The notes: generated by a model from the letters alone, not told the origin. 64,000 bases of DNA from Bradyrhizobium sp. (GCF_022844465.1 NZ_JALHLP010000014.1:47189-111188), one strand, 5' to 3'; shown: positions 28,009-38,172, numbered from the stretch's first letter. Numbers and translations are program-made.

Positions 28009-29394
28009 ATGCATTCCCTGTTTGAAACCGCTACCGCCTCCACCACCGCCATCCCGATCACCTTCGCCACCAGGACGACATGGGCCGCCATCGCCGACGG
28101 CCTTCCCGCACCGGCGAGGCGGTTTGCGACGGCTAACGGTTTCACCGCCAAGCCCGGCAGGTGCCTGACGTTACCCGGGCCGGACGGGCAGCTCGCCCAT
28201 GTCGTTTTCGGACTCGACGACGAGAGCGACCGGGCGCGCGATCCGTTCCGACCAGGCGCGCTGCCCGGCCTGCTGCCCTCCGGCCTGTACCGTTTTGCCA
28301 ATGCCCCGCATGACGCCCGCCTCGCAACGCTGGCATTCGCGCTAGGCGCCTACCGCTTCGGCCGCTACCGGAAGAACGAGATGCCCGCGGTCCGGCTGGC
28401 GCCGCCCGATGGCGTCGACATCGCCGACGTCGTGAGGATGGCGGCGGCGGCTTCGCTGGCGCGCGACCTGATCAATACGCCGTCGAACGACATGGGCCCG
28501 GAGCAACTGGCGCAGGCCGCGCAAGCGCTGGCTGCGCGCTTTGGCGCGAGCTTCACCTGCATCGTCGGCGATGAACTCGTCAAACAGAACTTCCCGTTGA
28601 TCCACGCGGTCGGCATGGCCTCGACACGCGCGCCGCGCCTGATCGACATCAGCTGGGGCGATCCGTCTCACCCCAGGGTAACGCTGGTCGGAAAAGGCGT
28701 GTGCTTCGATACCGGGGGCCTCGACCTGAAGCCATCCGGCGGCATGCTGATCATGAAAAAGGACATGGGCGGCGCCGCCAACGTGCTGGCGCTGGCGCAG
28801 ATGGTGATGGATGCGAAGCTGAAGATCCGGCTGCGCGTCCTGATTCCGGCGGTGGAGAACGCGGTGGCCGGCAACGCCTTCCGACCGCTCGACGTCTTCA
28901 AGTCGCGCAAGGGACCGACCGTCGAGATCGGCAACACCGACGCCGAGGGGCGGCTGGTGCTGGCGGACGCGCTGGCGCTCGCCGACGAAGAGAAGCCTGA
29001 CCTGCTGATCGATCTCGGCACCCTGACGGGTGCAGCGCGGGTGGCGCTGGGACCGGATTTACCGCCCTTTTACACCCATGATGAGACGCTGGCCGCGAGC
29101 GTCGCAGCCCACGCGAAAACGGAGAACGACCCGTTATGGCGGTTACCGCTTTGGCCGGCTTACGATTCCTGGCTGGATTCGAAAACAGCCGACATCAACA
29201 ACGCGCCGTCCGGCAGCTTTGCCGGCTCGATCACCTGCGCGCTGTTCCTGCAGCGCTTCGTGACCGAGGCGAAGAGCTGGTTGCATGTCGATATCTACGG
29301 CTGGACGCCTTCCGCCAAGCCGGCGCGCCCCGAAGGCGGCGAATGCCAGGCGGCGCGCGCGATCTACAAGCTCTTGAGCGAACGCTATGGATGA
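28009..29394 (+). CDS. M17 family leucyl aminopeptidase
   Basis: A cytosolic di-metal aminopeptidase of 461 residues. The metal/catalytic motifs are 'GKGVCFDTGGLDLKPSGGM' with 'KKDMGGAA' and the signature 'NTDAEGRLVLADAL' (about 308). The N-terminal 150 residues form the usual less-conserved domain. The start is ATG 28009 (MHSLFETATA); the track ORF begins 14 codons earlier without support. The last codons overlap the start of the next gene by eight bases, coupling the two. Pairing of an M17 peptidase with an NlpC/P60 hydrolase hints at recycling of cell-wall peptides, though generic peptide turnover is equally possible. Confidence 0.92.
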   Translation: MHSLFETATASTTAIPITFATRTTWAAIADGLPAPARRFATANGFTAKPGRCLTLPGPDGQLAHVVFGLDDESDRARDPFRPGALPGLLPSGLYRFANAPHDARLATLAFALGAYRFGRYRKNEMPAVRLAPPDGVDIADVVRMAAAASLARDLINTPSNDMGPEQLAQAAQALAARFGASFTCIVGDELVKQNFPLIHAVGMASTRAPRLIDISWGDPSHPRVTLVGKGVCFDTGGLDLKPSGGMLIMKKDMGGAANVLALAQMVMDAKLKIRLRVLIPAVENAVAGNAFRPLDVFKSRKGPTVEIGNTDAEGRLVLADALALADEEKPDLLIDLGTLTGAARVALGPDLPPFYTHDETLAASVAAHAKTENDPLWRLPLWPAYDSWLDSKTADINNAPSGSFAGSITCALFLQRFVTEAKSWLHVDIYGWTPSAKPARPEGGECQAARAIYKLLSERYG

Positions 29395-30229
29395 TCCGCG
29401 CCTGACCCCGGCGCGGCCCGATCTCGCCGCGAAATATCTCGAGGGCAAGGTGGAGGCCGCGCGCTTCGTCGCCGGTGAGGAGTTTTGCGTCGCCGCGGCC
29501 CTCGCACCGCTGCGCGGATCGCCCGCGCACGACGCCGTGCTGCTGACCGAGGCGCTGAAAGGCGAGCGCGTCACGATCTACGACCGCAACGGCGAAGGCT
29601 TCGCTTGGGGCCAGTTGCACGGCGACGGCTATGTCGGCTGGATCGCGGATGCCGCGCTGGCAAGGCCCGCGGCCGCACCGACGCACAAGGTTACGGCGCT
29701 GCGGACGTTGGCCTTCCCGGGCCCCTCGATCAAGCTGCCGCCGGTCGAGACGCTGTCGTTCGGCGCTGGGCTGACGGTGGTTCGCGAAGCCGGAGCATTC
29801 GCCGTATCCAGCGAGGGATGGCATCTGCCGAAGCCGCACCTCGGTGCCATCGAGGCGATGGAGACGGATTTCGTTGCGGTCGCCGAGCGTTTCGCCGGCA
29901 CGCCCTATCTGTGGGGCGGCAAAAGCAGCCTCGGGATCGATTGCTCGGGACTGGTGCAGCTGTCGCTGAACGCCGCCGGCACCGGCTGTCCCCGCGACAG
30001 CGACATGCAGCAGGATGGACTGGGCCGAACGTTGAGTCTGGCTGAAACGAAGAAGCTGCAACGCGGCGACCTGATCTTCTGGCAAGGCCACGTCGCCATC
30101 GCCCGCGATGCCGACACCATCGTCCACGCCAATGCGCATCACATGGCCACCGTGATCGAAAGCACGCGCGAGGCAATGGCGCGGATCAAGGCCGCCGGCA
30201 GCGAGGTGACGGCGATCAAGCGGCTATAG
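29387..30229 (+). CDS. NlpC/P60 family peptidase with SH3-like N-terminus
   Basis: A cysteine peptidase of 280 residues that probably cleaves gamma-D-glutamyl bonds in cell-wall peptides. The C-terminal NlpC/P60 domain has catalytic Cys in 'GIDCSGLVQ' (about 185), His in 'GHVAIARD' (about 235) and a third polar residue in 'HANAHHM'. The N-terminal half contains two SH3b-like segments ('FAWGQLHGDGYVGWI'). No signal peptide is seen, so action may be cytoplasmic on imported muropeptides. It overlaps the upstream aminopeptidase by eight bases. A family B repeat follows directly. Confidence 0.9.
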   Translation: MDDPRLTPARPDLAAKYLEGKVEAARFVAGEEFCVAAALAPLRGSPAHDAVLLTEALKGERVTIYDRNGEGFAWGQLHGDGYVGWIADAALARPAAAPTHKVTALRTLAFPGPSIKLPPVETLSFGAGLTVVREAGAFAVSSEGWHLPKPHLGAIEAMETDFVAVAERFAGTPYLWGGKSSLGIDCSGLVQLSLNAAGTGCPRDSDMQQDGLGRTLSLAETKKLQRGDLIFWQGHVAIARDADTIVHANAHHMATVIESTREAMARIKAAGSEVTAIKRL

Positions 30230-30241
30230 CTAGCCCCGCAT

Positions 30242-30341
30242 CGTCATTCCGGGGCACGCGCCAACGCGCGTGAACCCGGAATCCAGAAATTTTATGCGGG
30301 TCGAGATTCCGGGTTCGCGCTGCGCGCGCCCCGGAATGACG
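30242..30341. repeat. Palindromic repeat, family B
   Basis: 'CGTCATTCCGGGGCACGCG' opens and 'CGCGCGCCCCGGAATGACG' closes the copy, with an inner AACCCGGAATC / GATTCCGGGTT pair. It lies between convergent genes and may also act as a terminator for both. Confidence 0.85.
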
Positions 30342-30342
30342 G

Positions 30343-31965
30343 TCAGGTAGCAGGCGCGTCCGGCGCGGCTTCGATCCGGAACGCGGCGGCGAACAGGGCG
30401 CGGGTGTAGTCGCTCCTGGGATTTCTGAACAGTTCGGCGGCCGGCCCCTCCTCCACCACCTTGCCGTGACGCATCACGATCAGGTGGCTCGCCAGCGATG
30501 CCACCACGCGCAGATCGTGCGAGATGAACAAGTAGGTCAGGTCGCGCTGGCGCTGCAGCTCGCGCAACAGATCGACCATCTGGGCCTGGAACAGCATGTC
30601 GAGCGCCGAGGTCGGCTCGTCCAGCACGACGAAATTCGGCTCCAGCACCACCGCGCGCGCGATCGAAATGCGCTGGCGCTGGCCGCCGGAGAATTCATGC
30701 GGGTAGCGGAACCGGGTCCGCGGATCGAGTCCAACATCGTTCAACGCCTTGACCACCCGCGCCTCGCGTGCCTCGTGCGACAGGCCGGGCTGGTGAACGC
30801 TAAGACCCTCGGCGACGATGTCGCCGACCGACATCCGCGGGCTCAGCGCGCCGAACGGATCCTGAAACACGATCTGCATGTCACGCCGGAACGGCAGCAT
30901 GGCCTTGAAGCGCAGGCCCTGAATATTGCTGCCGAGAAACACGATCGGCCCCTCGGAGGAGATCAGCCGCAGCAGCGCCAGGCCCAGCGTGGTCTTGCCG
31001 GAGCCGGACTCACCGACGACGCCGAGGGTTTCGCCCTTGCGTACTGCAATGCTGACGCCGTCCACCGCCTTGATGTGGCCGACGGTCTTGCGCAACAGCC
31101 CCCGCTTGATCGGAAACCAGACCTTGAGATTGTCGGCCGACATCACCACGGGCGAACCCGGTCGCGGCGGCGCCGGGTCGGGCTTCGGCTCGGCCGCCAG
31201 CAGCGCGCGCGTATAGGCGTGCTTCGGCGCGGTGAAGACCTGCTCGACCGGCCCCTGCTCGACGATCTTGCCCGAATTCATCACGCAGACGACGTCGGCG
31301 ATGCGCCGGACGATGCCGAGATCATGGGTGATGAACAGCATGCTCATGCCGAGCCGGGCGCGAATCTCCGCCAGCAGCGCCAGGATCTGGGCTTGCACGG
31401 TAACGTCGAGCGCGGTGGTCGGTTCGTCCGCGATCAGCAGATCCGGTTCGTTGGCGAGCGCCATCGCGATCATGACACGCTGGCGCTGGCCGCCGGACAG
31501 CTGATGCGGATAGCTCTTCAGCCGGGTTTCGGGATCGGGAATTCCGACCTGCGTCAATAGTTCCAGCGTGCGCGCCCGCGCCGTCGCGCCGCCGACACCG
31601 CTATGCAGCAACAGGACCTCGCCGATCTGCGCCTCGATCGTGTGCAGCGGATTAAGCGAGGTCATCGGCTCCTGGAAGATGATCGAGATATCGTTGCCGC
31701 GGATTTCGCGCATCTCGCCTTCCGCCGCCATCAGCAGGTCACGGCCGCGGAAATGGATCTGGCCGGAGGGATGCGAAGCGCTCGGATAGGGCAGCAGCTT
31801 CAGGACCGACAGCGCGCTGACCGATTTTCCGGAACCGGACTCGCCGACCAGTGCGACGCATTCGCCGCGCCTGATGGAAAACGAGACATGATCGACTGCG
31901 AGCGTGTCGCCGAACGCCACCGAGAGATCACGGACATCGAGCAGGGGCTGGTTGATCGCATCCAT
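30343..31965 (-). CDS. yejF: Peptide ABC transporter ATP-binding protein YejF
   Basis: A double ATPase of 540 residues with two full ABC modules. Walker A is 'GESGSGKS' (41-48) and 'GESGSGKT' (about 317), with signatures '[12 protein letters not shown]' and '[12 protein letters not shown]' and Walker B '[13 protein letters not shown]' and '[13 protein letters not shown]'. It energises the YejBE permease. YejABEF systems import peptides and are known for microcin C uptake in E. coli and for antimicrobial-peptide tolerance in rhizobia and Brucella. ATG 31965 follows yejE by ten bases. Confidence 0.95.
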   Translation of the reverse strand: MDAINQPLLDVRDLSVAFGDTLAVDHVSFSIRRGECVALVGESGSGKSVSALSVLKLLPYPSASHPSGQIHFRGRDLLMAAEGEMREIRGNDISIIFQEPMTSLNPLHTIEAQIGEVLLLHSGVGGATARARTLELLTQVGIPDPETRLKSYPHQLSGGQRQRVMIAMALANEPDLLIADEPTTALDVTVQAQILALLAEIRARLGMSMLFITHDLGIVRRIADVVCVMNSGKIVEQGPVEQVFTAPKHAYTRALLAAEPKPDPAPPRPGSPVVMSADNLKVWFPIKRGLLRKTVGHIKAVDGVSIAVRKGETLGVVGESGSGKTTLGLALLRLISSEGPIVFLGSNIQGLRFKAMLPFRRDMQIVFQDPFGALSPRMSVGDIVAEGLSVHQPGLSHEAREARVVKALNDVGLDPRTRFRYPHEFSGGQRQRISIARAVVLEPNFVVLDEPTSALDMLFQAQMVDLLRELQRQRDLTYLFISHDLRVVASLASHLIVMRHGKVVEEGPAAELFRNPRSDYTRALFAAAFRIEAAPDAPAT

Positions 31966-31975
31966 GCCGTGGCCC

Positions 31976-33154
31976 CTACCGGAACGTCTTGCGCGGGTCG
32001 AAGGCGTCGCGCGCCGCCTCGCCGATGAAGATCAGCAGCGACAGCATGATCGCTACCGAGAAGAAGCCGGCGAGACCGAGCCACGGCGCCTGCACGTTGG
32101 CCTTGGCCTGCGACAGCATCTCGCCAAGCGACGGCGAGCCCGGCGGCAGGCCGAAGCCGAGGAAATCCAGCGCCGTCAGCGTCATCACCGAGGACGACAC
32201 GATGAAGGGCAGGAACGTCATGGTTGCCACCATGGCGTTCGGCAGCAGGTGACGGAACATGATCTTGGCGTTGGAAACGCCGAGCGCCCGCGCCGCCTGG
32301 ATATACTCGAAGTTTCGCCCGCGCAGGAATTCGGCGCGCACCAGGCCAACCAGCGACACCCAGGAGAACAGCAAGAGAATGCCGAGCAGGATGAAGAAAC
32401 CGGGCGGAAGCACCGCCGATATGATCAGCAACAGATAGAGCGAAGGGATCGCGTTCCAGACCTCGATGAAGCGCTGGAACAGGAGGTCGACCCAGCCGCC
32501 GAAATAGCCCTGCACGCCGCCGGCGGCGATCCCGATGATGGAGGAGACGATGGTCAGCGTCAGGCCGAACAGCACCGAGATGCGGAAGCCGTAGATCAGG
32601 CGCGCGACCACGTCGCGGCCCTGGTCGTCGGTGCCGAGCCAGTTGTATTCGAGGTCGCGGCAGCCGCTGAGGCCCTTCTTCTGCACCACCTCCCGGCACT
32701 GGGCTTCCGTCAGCATCCAGGTCGGCTTCGACGGCGCCGGCGTCGGCAGGTCGAGATTGTGGGTGGCGTAGGAATAACGGATCAGCGGCCAGATCACGGT
32801 GCCGCCCTTGGCCGCGATCTGCTTCTGCAGGTACGGATCGCGATAGTCGGCGGCGGTCTCGAAGTCGCCGCCGAAGGTGGTTTCCGAATAGCTGACGAAG
32901 GCCGGCCAATAGAGACTGCCATCATACTTGATCAGGAACGGCCGGTCGTTGGCGATCAGCTCGGCAAACAGCGAGACCACGAACAGAACCGTGAAGATCC
33001 AGAACGACCAGTAGCCGCGGCGATTGGCCTTGAAATTCTGCCAGCGGCGGCGGTTGAGCGGCGACGGCGAAAATCGGTGCCGGGTGACCGGCACCGCCTC
33101 GCCGAGCGGCGATTGCGTCGAGGTCTCGACCGGCTGGGGCGCGGTGATCGTCAT
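31976..33154 (-). CDS. yejE: Peptide ABC transporter permease YejE
   Basis: An inner-membrane permease of 392 residues. After a basic cytoplasmic N-terminus ('SPLNRRRWQNFKANRRGYWS') it has a long periplasmic loop containing 'YATHNLDLPTPAPSKPTWML' and 'YNWLGTDDQGRDVVARLIYG', then the transport domain with 'EFLRGRNFEYIQAARALGV', the EAA-type coupling loop. ATG 33154 overlaps the yejB stop by one base (TGATG), indicating translational coupling. The track ORF starts 14 codons earlier inside yejB and is rejected. Confidence 0.95.
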   Translation of the reverse strand: MTITAPQPVETSTQSPLGEAVPVTRHRFSPSPLNRRRWQNFKANRRGYWSFWIFTVLFVVSLFAELIANDRPFLIKYDGSLYWPAFVSYSETTFGGDFETAADYRDPYLQKQIAAKGGTVIWPLIRYSYATHNLDLPTPAPSKPTWMLTEAQCREVVQKKGLSGCRDLEYNWLGTDDQGRDVVARLIYGFRISVLFGLTLTIVSSIIGIAAGGVQGYFGGWVDLLFQRFIEVWNAIPSLYLLLIISAVLPPGFFILLGILLLFSWVSLVGLVRAEFLRGRNFEYIQAARALGVSNAKIMFRHLLPNAMVATMTFLPFIVSSSVMTLTALDFLGFGLPPGSPSLGEMLSQAKANVQAPWLGLAGFFSVAIMLSLLIFIGEAARDAFDPRKTFR

Positions 33155-34263
33155 CAGACCTCGCGCGCCTCGAAATCGATCCGCGGATCGATCCACATGT
33201 AGGCAAGGTCCGAGATCAGGTTGATCACGAGGCCGACCAGCGAAAAGATGAACAGCGTTCCGAACACCACAGGGTAATCGCGGTTCAGGACGCTTTCGAA
33301 GCCGAGCAGGCCGAGGCCGTCGAGCGAGAAGATGGTCTCGATCAGGAGCGAGCCGGAGAAGAAGGCGTGGATGAAAGCGCCCGGAAAGCCCGCGATCACG
33401 ATCAGCATCGCGTTGCGGAAGACGTGGTTGTACAGCACCTGCCGCTCGCTGCAGCCCTTGGCGCGCGCGGTCATGACGTATTGTTTGCGGATCTCATCGA
33501 GGAACGAGTTCTTGGTCAGCAGCGTCATGGTGGCGAAGGCGCCGAGCGCCATCGAGACCAGCGGTAGCGCGAGGTGCCAGAAATAGTCGATGATCTTCCA
33601 GTACCAGGGAAACTGCGCCCAGCCGTCCGAGGTCAGGCCGCGCAGCGGAAAAATGTTGAAGAACGAGCCGCCGGCAAACAGGATGATGAGCAGGATCGCA
33701 AACAGGAAGCCCGGGATCGCGAACCCCACGATGATCACCGCCGACGTCCAGGTGTCCAAGCGCGTCCCGTCCTGCACCGCCTTGCGGATCCCGAGCGGGA
33801 TCGAGATCAGATAGGTCAGAAGCGTCATCCAGATGCCGAGCGACATCGAGACCGGCAGCTTTTCCTTGATCAGCTGGATCACGCTGACGTCGCGGAAGTA
33901 GCTCTTGCCGAAATCAAAGCGCGCAAAATTCCACAGCATCAGCGCGAACCGTTCCGGCGCCGGCTTGTCGAAGCCGAACTGCGTCTCGAGCTTCTTGATG
34001 AATTCGGGATCAAGCCCCTGCGCCCCGCGATATTTCGAACTGACGGCGTCCGCCGACGCGCCGACCTGGGGCCGCGCGCCGAAATCACCGCCGGAGGAGC
34101 CGGAAACGCGGGAGGCCGCGCCGGTGTCGGATCCCGAGAGCTGCGCGATCACGCGCTCGACCGGGCCGCCCGGCGCGAACTGCACCACCACAAAGGACAC
34201 GAACAGGATACCGAGCAGGGTCGGGATCATCAGCAGCACGCGGCGGGCGATATAGGCGGTCAT
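33154..34263 (-). CDS. yejB: Peptide ABC transporter permease YejB
   Basis: The partner permease of YejE, 369 residues. The first membrane helix 'YIARRVLLMIPTLLGILFVS' is typical of DppB/YejB permeases. An insertion of about 60 periplasmic residues with serine/glycine-rich text ('SGSSGGDFGARPQVG') precedes 'GLDPEFIKKLETQFGFDKPA'. The coupling loop is 'IRKQYVMTARAKGCSERQVL'. It lies three bases after the nearer yejA copy and is coupled to yejE. Confidence 0.95.
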   Translation of the reverse strand: MTAYIARRVLLMIPTLLGILFVSFVVVQFAPGGPVERVIAQLSGSDTGAASRVSGSSGGDFGARPQVGASADAVSSKYRGAQGLDPEFIKKLETQFGFDKPAPERFALMLWNFARFDFGKSYFRDVSVIQLIKEKLPVSMSLGIWMTLLTYLISIPLGIRKAVQDGTRLDTWTSAVIIVGFAIPGFLFAILLIILFAGGSFFNIFPLRGLTSDGWAQFPWYWKIIDYFWHLALPLVSMALGAFATMTLLTKNSFLDEIRKQYVMTARAKGCSERQVLYNHVFRNAMLIVIAGFPGAFIHAFFSGSLLIETIFSLDGLGLLGFESVLNRDYPVVFGTLFIFSLVGLVINLISDLAYMWIDPRIDFEAREV

Positions 34264-34266
34264 GGA

Positions 34267-36114
34267 TTACCTGGCCTGCTCGAGTTTCGCGGCCTTGGCC
34301 TGATCGTACCACCAGGTGTCCGGCGCCCCCCGCGCATAACGCGGCTTGGTCGGCGGGAAACCGAACTGGTCCCAGTAGGCGATCCAGTGCGAAGCCTTGT
34401 TCCAGTGCGGAATCCAGTAACGTCCGGATCGCAGCACGCGGTCAAGGGCGCGGCAGGTGTTGTTGAGGGTTGCCTGCGTCTGCGCGCCCACCGCTTTCTC
34501 GACCAGCGCGTCGACGACAGGGTCGGAAATTCCGGCGAGGTTGCTGGAACCCTTGGTTTTGGCGAAATCGCTCGAAAAATAGTTTCGCAGCGAGCTTCCG
34601 GGAATTTGCGGGAAAATAAACCGCGCAATGGCGATGTCAAAATCGAAATCCTTCAGCCGAGCCTCGGCTTGCGCCGGATCAATCAGCCGAATGTTGGCGT
34701 CGATGCCGAGCACGCGAAGGTTCTTGATGAAGGTGGTGTGATGCGGCTCGAACGACCGCTCGGTCAGCAGGAATTCGACCGCCAATTGCTCGCCCCCGGC
34801 GTTCAGCCGGCGGCCGTCTTTCACGGTCCAGCCCGCGGCATTGAGCAGGTCGCCCGCGCTGCGCAAAAGCTTGCGATCCTGACCCGAGCCGTCGGTCTCC
34901 GGAGGTATCCATGCCTGCCCGAACACTTCCGGCAACACGCGGTCGCGGAACGGCTCCAGCAGCGCCACCTCGTCCGGCGACGGCTCTCCCCGCGCCATCA
35001 TCTCGGAGTTCTGGAACACCGAATGGGTGCGCTGGTAGGACCCGTACATCAGGTTCTTGTTGGTCCATTCGAAATCGAAGGCGATCGTCAGCGCCTCGCG
35101 AACGCGCCGGTCCCTGAACTTTTCCCGCCTGGTATTGAACAGCCAGCCCTGCGCACCGGAGGGCCGCTCGTCGGGAATCACTTCCCGCCTGACGCGGCCG
35201 TCGCGCAGCGCGGGGAATTCGTAACGCGTCGCCCAGACCCGCGAGGTGAACTCTTCCCGGAACAGGTAGTTGCGGCCCGTGAACGCCTCGAAGCCGGCCT
35301 CGCGATCCCGGTAGTATTCGTCCCGCACGACATCGAAATTGTACTGGCCGCGCGATACCGGCAGATTCTCGCCCCACCAGTTCTGGACCCGCTGAAACTC
35401 GGCGAAACGACCCTGCTCGAAACGAGCGAGGCGATAAGGACCCGACCCCAGCGGCGCCTCCAGCGTGGTTTCGTCGAACGACCGCGTCGAATAGTACTTT
35501 TCGGAGAAGATCGGCATCGTGGCGGCGAGCGCCGGCACGTCCAGGCCGCGGGTTGGATGAAAGCGCAGCTGCACCGTCCGCTTGTCCTCGGCCGTTGCTT
35601 CCGCGAGATCGCGGAGCACCGAGGAGAAGGTCGGATGACCCTTGCTCTTCAGCGTCGTCAGCGAGAAGGCGACGTCCGAGGCGTTGATTTCAGAACCGTC
35701 ATGAAAGGCTATTCCCGGCCGCAGCCGGAAGCGAAAGACCAAACCATCGGCGGAAACCGTCAGCTCTTCCGCGGCCAGAGGATAGACCGCGTCCGGTTCA
35801 TCGAGGGCGCGTGCCATCAGCGAGGCGAAAGTGAGATACATCCCGCTCGCCACATCGCCCTTGACAATGTAGGCGTTCAGCGAATTGAAGGTCGAGCCCC
35901 CGGCGCCGACCAGTTGCGAAAACGTCCCGCCTTTCGGGGCGTTGGCGTTGACGTAGCTGAAATGGGGAAAATCCGCCGGATATTTCAGGTCGCCGAATGC
36001 CGAGAGGCCATGCAGCTTCCTGTCGCCGCCCTGCGCCAGCGCCGGGCCGAAACCGGCTGCGCTCAACGCGCCCACGCCGAGACCCAGCACGAGCCGGCGA
36101 TTGAGCTGCGGCAT
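34267..36114 (-). CDS. yejA: Peptide ABC transporter substrate-binding protein YejA (copy 1, permease-proximal)
   Basis: A periplasmic extracellular-solute-binding family 5 protein of 615 residues. The signal region 'NRRLVLGLGVGALSAAGFGP' ends near 'ALAQGG'. YejA-type features include 'HGLSAFGDLKYPADFPHFSY' and 'VNANAPKGGTFSQL'. I choose ATG 36114 (MPQLNRRLV) with GGGA seven bases upstream; the track start at 36129 is TTG. It follows a second, related binding-protein gene by 11 bases. Having two binding proteins before one permease pair suggests a wider ligand range. Confidence 0.93.
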   Translation of the reverse strand: MPQLNRRLVLGLGVGALSAAGFGPALAQGGDRKLHGLSAFGDLKYPADFPHFSYVNANAPKGGTFSQLVGAGGSTFNSLNAYIVKGDVASGMYLTFASLMARALDEPDAVYPLAAEELTVSADGLVFRFRLRPGIAFHDGSEINASDVAFSLTTLKSKGHPTFSSVLRDLAEATAEDKRTVQLRFHPTRGLDVPALAATMPIFSEKYYSTRSFDETTLEAPLGSGPYRLARFEQGRFAEFQRVQNWWGENLPVSRGQYNFDVVRDEYYRDREAGFEAFTGRNYLFREEFTSRVWATRYEFPALRDGRVRREVIPDERPSGAQGWLFNTRREKFRDRRVREALTIAFDFEWTNKNLMYGSYQRTHSVFQNSEMMARGEPSPDEVALLEPFRDRVLPEVFGQAWIPPETDGSGQDRKLLRSAGDLLNAAGWTVKDGRRLNAGGEQLAVEFLLTERSFEPHHTTFIKNLRVLGIDANIRLIDPAQAEARLKDFDFDIAIARFIFPQIPGSSLRNYFSSDFAKTKGSSNLAGISDPVVDALVEKAVGAQTQATLNNTCRALDRVLRSGRYWIPHWNKASHWIAYWDQFGFPPTKPRYARGAPDTWWYDQAKAAKLEQAR

Positions 36115-36125
36115 GCGCGATCCCT

Positions 36126-38021
36126 TCAACTACGCCTTCCGATCCTGGCAGCCTTTTCGGCGTCGTACCACCACAGCGACGGGAAAGCGGACTGCCCGTA
36201 TTTCGGCAGTTCGGCCGGACGGCCAAAACGATCCCAGCGCGCGGTGCGGACCTTGGGGTAATTCCACTGCGGCACCACATAGTGGTTCCACAACAACACC
36301 CGGTCGAGCGCCTTGGTGGCTGCGACGAGTTCGTCCCGGTCCTTGGCGAAGATCACGCGCTCGATCAGCTTGTCGACCGCCTTGTTCTTGATACCGATGA
36401 TATTGCGCGACCCCGCCATGTCGGCCGCCTGCGAACCCCAGTATTCGCGCTGTTCGTTGCCCGGCGACAGCGACTGCCCCCAGGAGGAAGTAACAATATC
36501 GAAATCCCAGCTCCGTAGCCGGTTTTCATACTGCGTCGGATCGATCGTGCGCACCCCGACGGTAATGCCGAGCCGCTCCAGCGAAGGCTTGAAGAACAGC
36601 ATGACCCGCTCGAAGCTCGGATCCGCACTGAGCAGTTCGAGCGCGAACGGGGTTCCCGTCTTGCTGTCGATCAGCTTGCGCTCGCGCACTTCGTAGCCGG
36701 CCTCCTTTAGCAGACGCAGCCCCTCGCGCAGGTTTTCGCGCACGGCTTCCGGATTGCCCCCGACCGGGTTGCTGTAGGCTTTCGTGAACACTTCGGCAGG
36801 CACGTCGGCACGGACGGTTTCGAGTATCTCCAGTTCCTTGCCTTGCGGCAGGCCGCTCGAGGCGAGCTCCGTTCCGTCGAAATAACTGCTGATGCGCTTG
36901 TACTGGTCGAAGAAAATCTGCTTGTTCATTTCCTCGAAGTCGAAGGCAAAATTCAGCGCACGACGCACCCGCGGGTCGCTGAATTTCTCACGCCGGATAT
37001 TCAATGCAAAGCCCTGCATGATGCCGGAGCTGCGGTTTGGAAACTCCTCCAGCAGCACGCGCTTGTCGGTGACGGCGGGAAAATCATAGGCCGTTGACCA
37101 GTTCTTTGCGCTGTTCTCGGTGCGCCAGTCCACCTGGTCGCCCTTGAAGGCTTCAAGCGCCACCGACCCGTCGCGAAAATATTCGTAACGCAGTTCGTCG
37201 AAATTGTTGCGCCCGATGGCAAAGCCGAGGTCACGGGCCCAATAGTCCTTGACCCGCTCCAGCGTCACCGTTCGGCCGGCAACGAAATCCTTGATGCGGT
37301 AAGGCGCCGAGCCGAGCGGCTTCTCCAGCGTGGTGACGGAGACATCGCGCTTGCGGCCTTCGCTATCGGTGCCTTCCCACCAGTGCTTCGGCAGGATTGT
37401 CAGCTGCCCCACGATTTGCGGCAGCTCGCGATTGCCGGGGGTATCAAAGGTGAACTTGATGTCACGCTCGCCGATTTTCTCGGCCTTCACGACGTGGCGG
37501 TAATAGGCCGAGTATTGCGGATGGTGCTTCTTGAAGGAATCCAGCGAGAAGATCACGTCTTCCGGCGTCACCGGCTTGCCGTCGTGCCATTTCGCCTGGG
37601 CTCGCAACCGGTAGATCACGAACGAAAAATCATCGGGATGGCTGACCGACTCGGCCAACGCGCCGTACTCGGTCGAGACTTCATCCAGCGCCGGCGTCAT
37701 CAGCGATTCGTAGATCAGGCCAACGGCGGCAGCGAGCGAGCCTTTGACCCCGGCCACCGCGACATTGAAATTGTCGAAGGTCCCGACCAGAATCTGGCGG
37801 GCCAGACCGCCCTTGGGCGCGTCGGGATTGACGTAATCGAAGCGCTTGAAGCCGGCCGGATATTTGACCTCGCCGAACAGCGACAGCGCGTGCCGCCACG
37901 CCGGCTCGCCTGATTGTGCGTAGCCTGGAGCGATCGCCGGTGTGCCGGGGGCGAGCCCGAGCCCCGGAGCCAGGGCGGCTACGGCGCTGCCTTGCAGAAG
38001 GTGTCGTCGGGTAATGGCCAA
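36126..38021 (-). CDS. yejA: Peptide ABC transporter substrate-binding protein YejA (copy 2, first gene of the operon)
   Basis: A family 5 solute-binding protein of 631 residues, paralogous to the following gene ('LFGEVKYPAGFKRFDYVNPD' matches 'AFGDLKYPADFPHFSYVNAN' in copy 1). The N-terminus 'ITRRHLLQGSAVAALAPGLG' is a twin-arginine-like signal. The start is TTG at 38021; no in-frame ATG near this point gives a signal peptide. It is the promoter-proximal gene of the yejAABEF unit. Overall divergence from copy 1 is substantial, so the two are not a recent duplication. Confidence 0.92.
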   Translation of the reverse strand: MAITRRHLLQGSAVAALAPGLGLAPGTPAIAPGYAQSGEPAWRHALSLFGEVKYPAGFKRFDYVNPDAPKGGLARQILVGTFDNFNVAVAGVKGSLAAAVGLIYESLMTPALDEVSTEYGALAESVSHPDDFSFVIYRLRAQAKWHDGKPVTPEDVIFSLDSFKKHHPQYSAYYRHVVKAEKIGERDIKFTFDTPGNRELPQIVGQLTILPKHWWEGTDSEGRKRDVSVTTLEKPLGSAPYRIKDFVAGRTVTLERVKDYWARDLGFAIGRNNFDELRYEYFRDGSVALEAFKGDQVDWRTENSAKNWSTAYDFPAVTDKRVLLEEFPNRSSGIMQGFALNIRREKFSDPRVRRALNFAFDFEEMNKQIFFDQYKRISSYFDGTELASSGLPQGKELEILETVRADVPAEVFTKAYSNPVGGNPEAVRENLREGLRLLKEAGYEVRERKLIDSKTGTPFALELLSADPSFERVMLFFKPSLERLGITVGVRTIDPTQYENRLRSWDFDIVTSSWGQSLSPGNEQREYWGSQAADMAGSRNIIGIKNKAVDKLIERVIFAKDRDELVAATKALDRVLLWNHYVVPQWNYPKVRTARWDRFGRPAELPKYGQSAFPSLWWYDAEKAARIGRRS

Positions 38022-38172
38022 GTGCGGAAATCCTGTTGCTGACGAAAGCTAGCCAGCACCCAATATAAGGCAAGGGTTCGACAAATTGCGTTGCTTTTTC
38101 CTCATGATACCAGCCCGTGTGCGGCGGCGCTGCGGCGAAAGGTCCCGATGATGCCGCAGCCCCCAAATGGAA

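Noticed and set aside
33574-36261. 895-residue plus-strand ORF
   Set aside because: Antisense to yejB and yejA; low-complexity charged composition with no domain signature.
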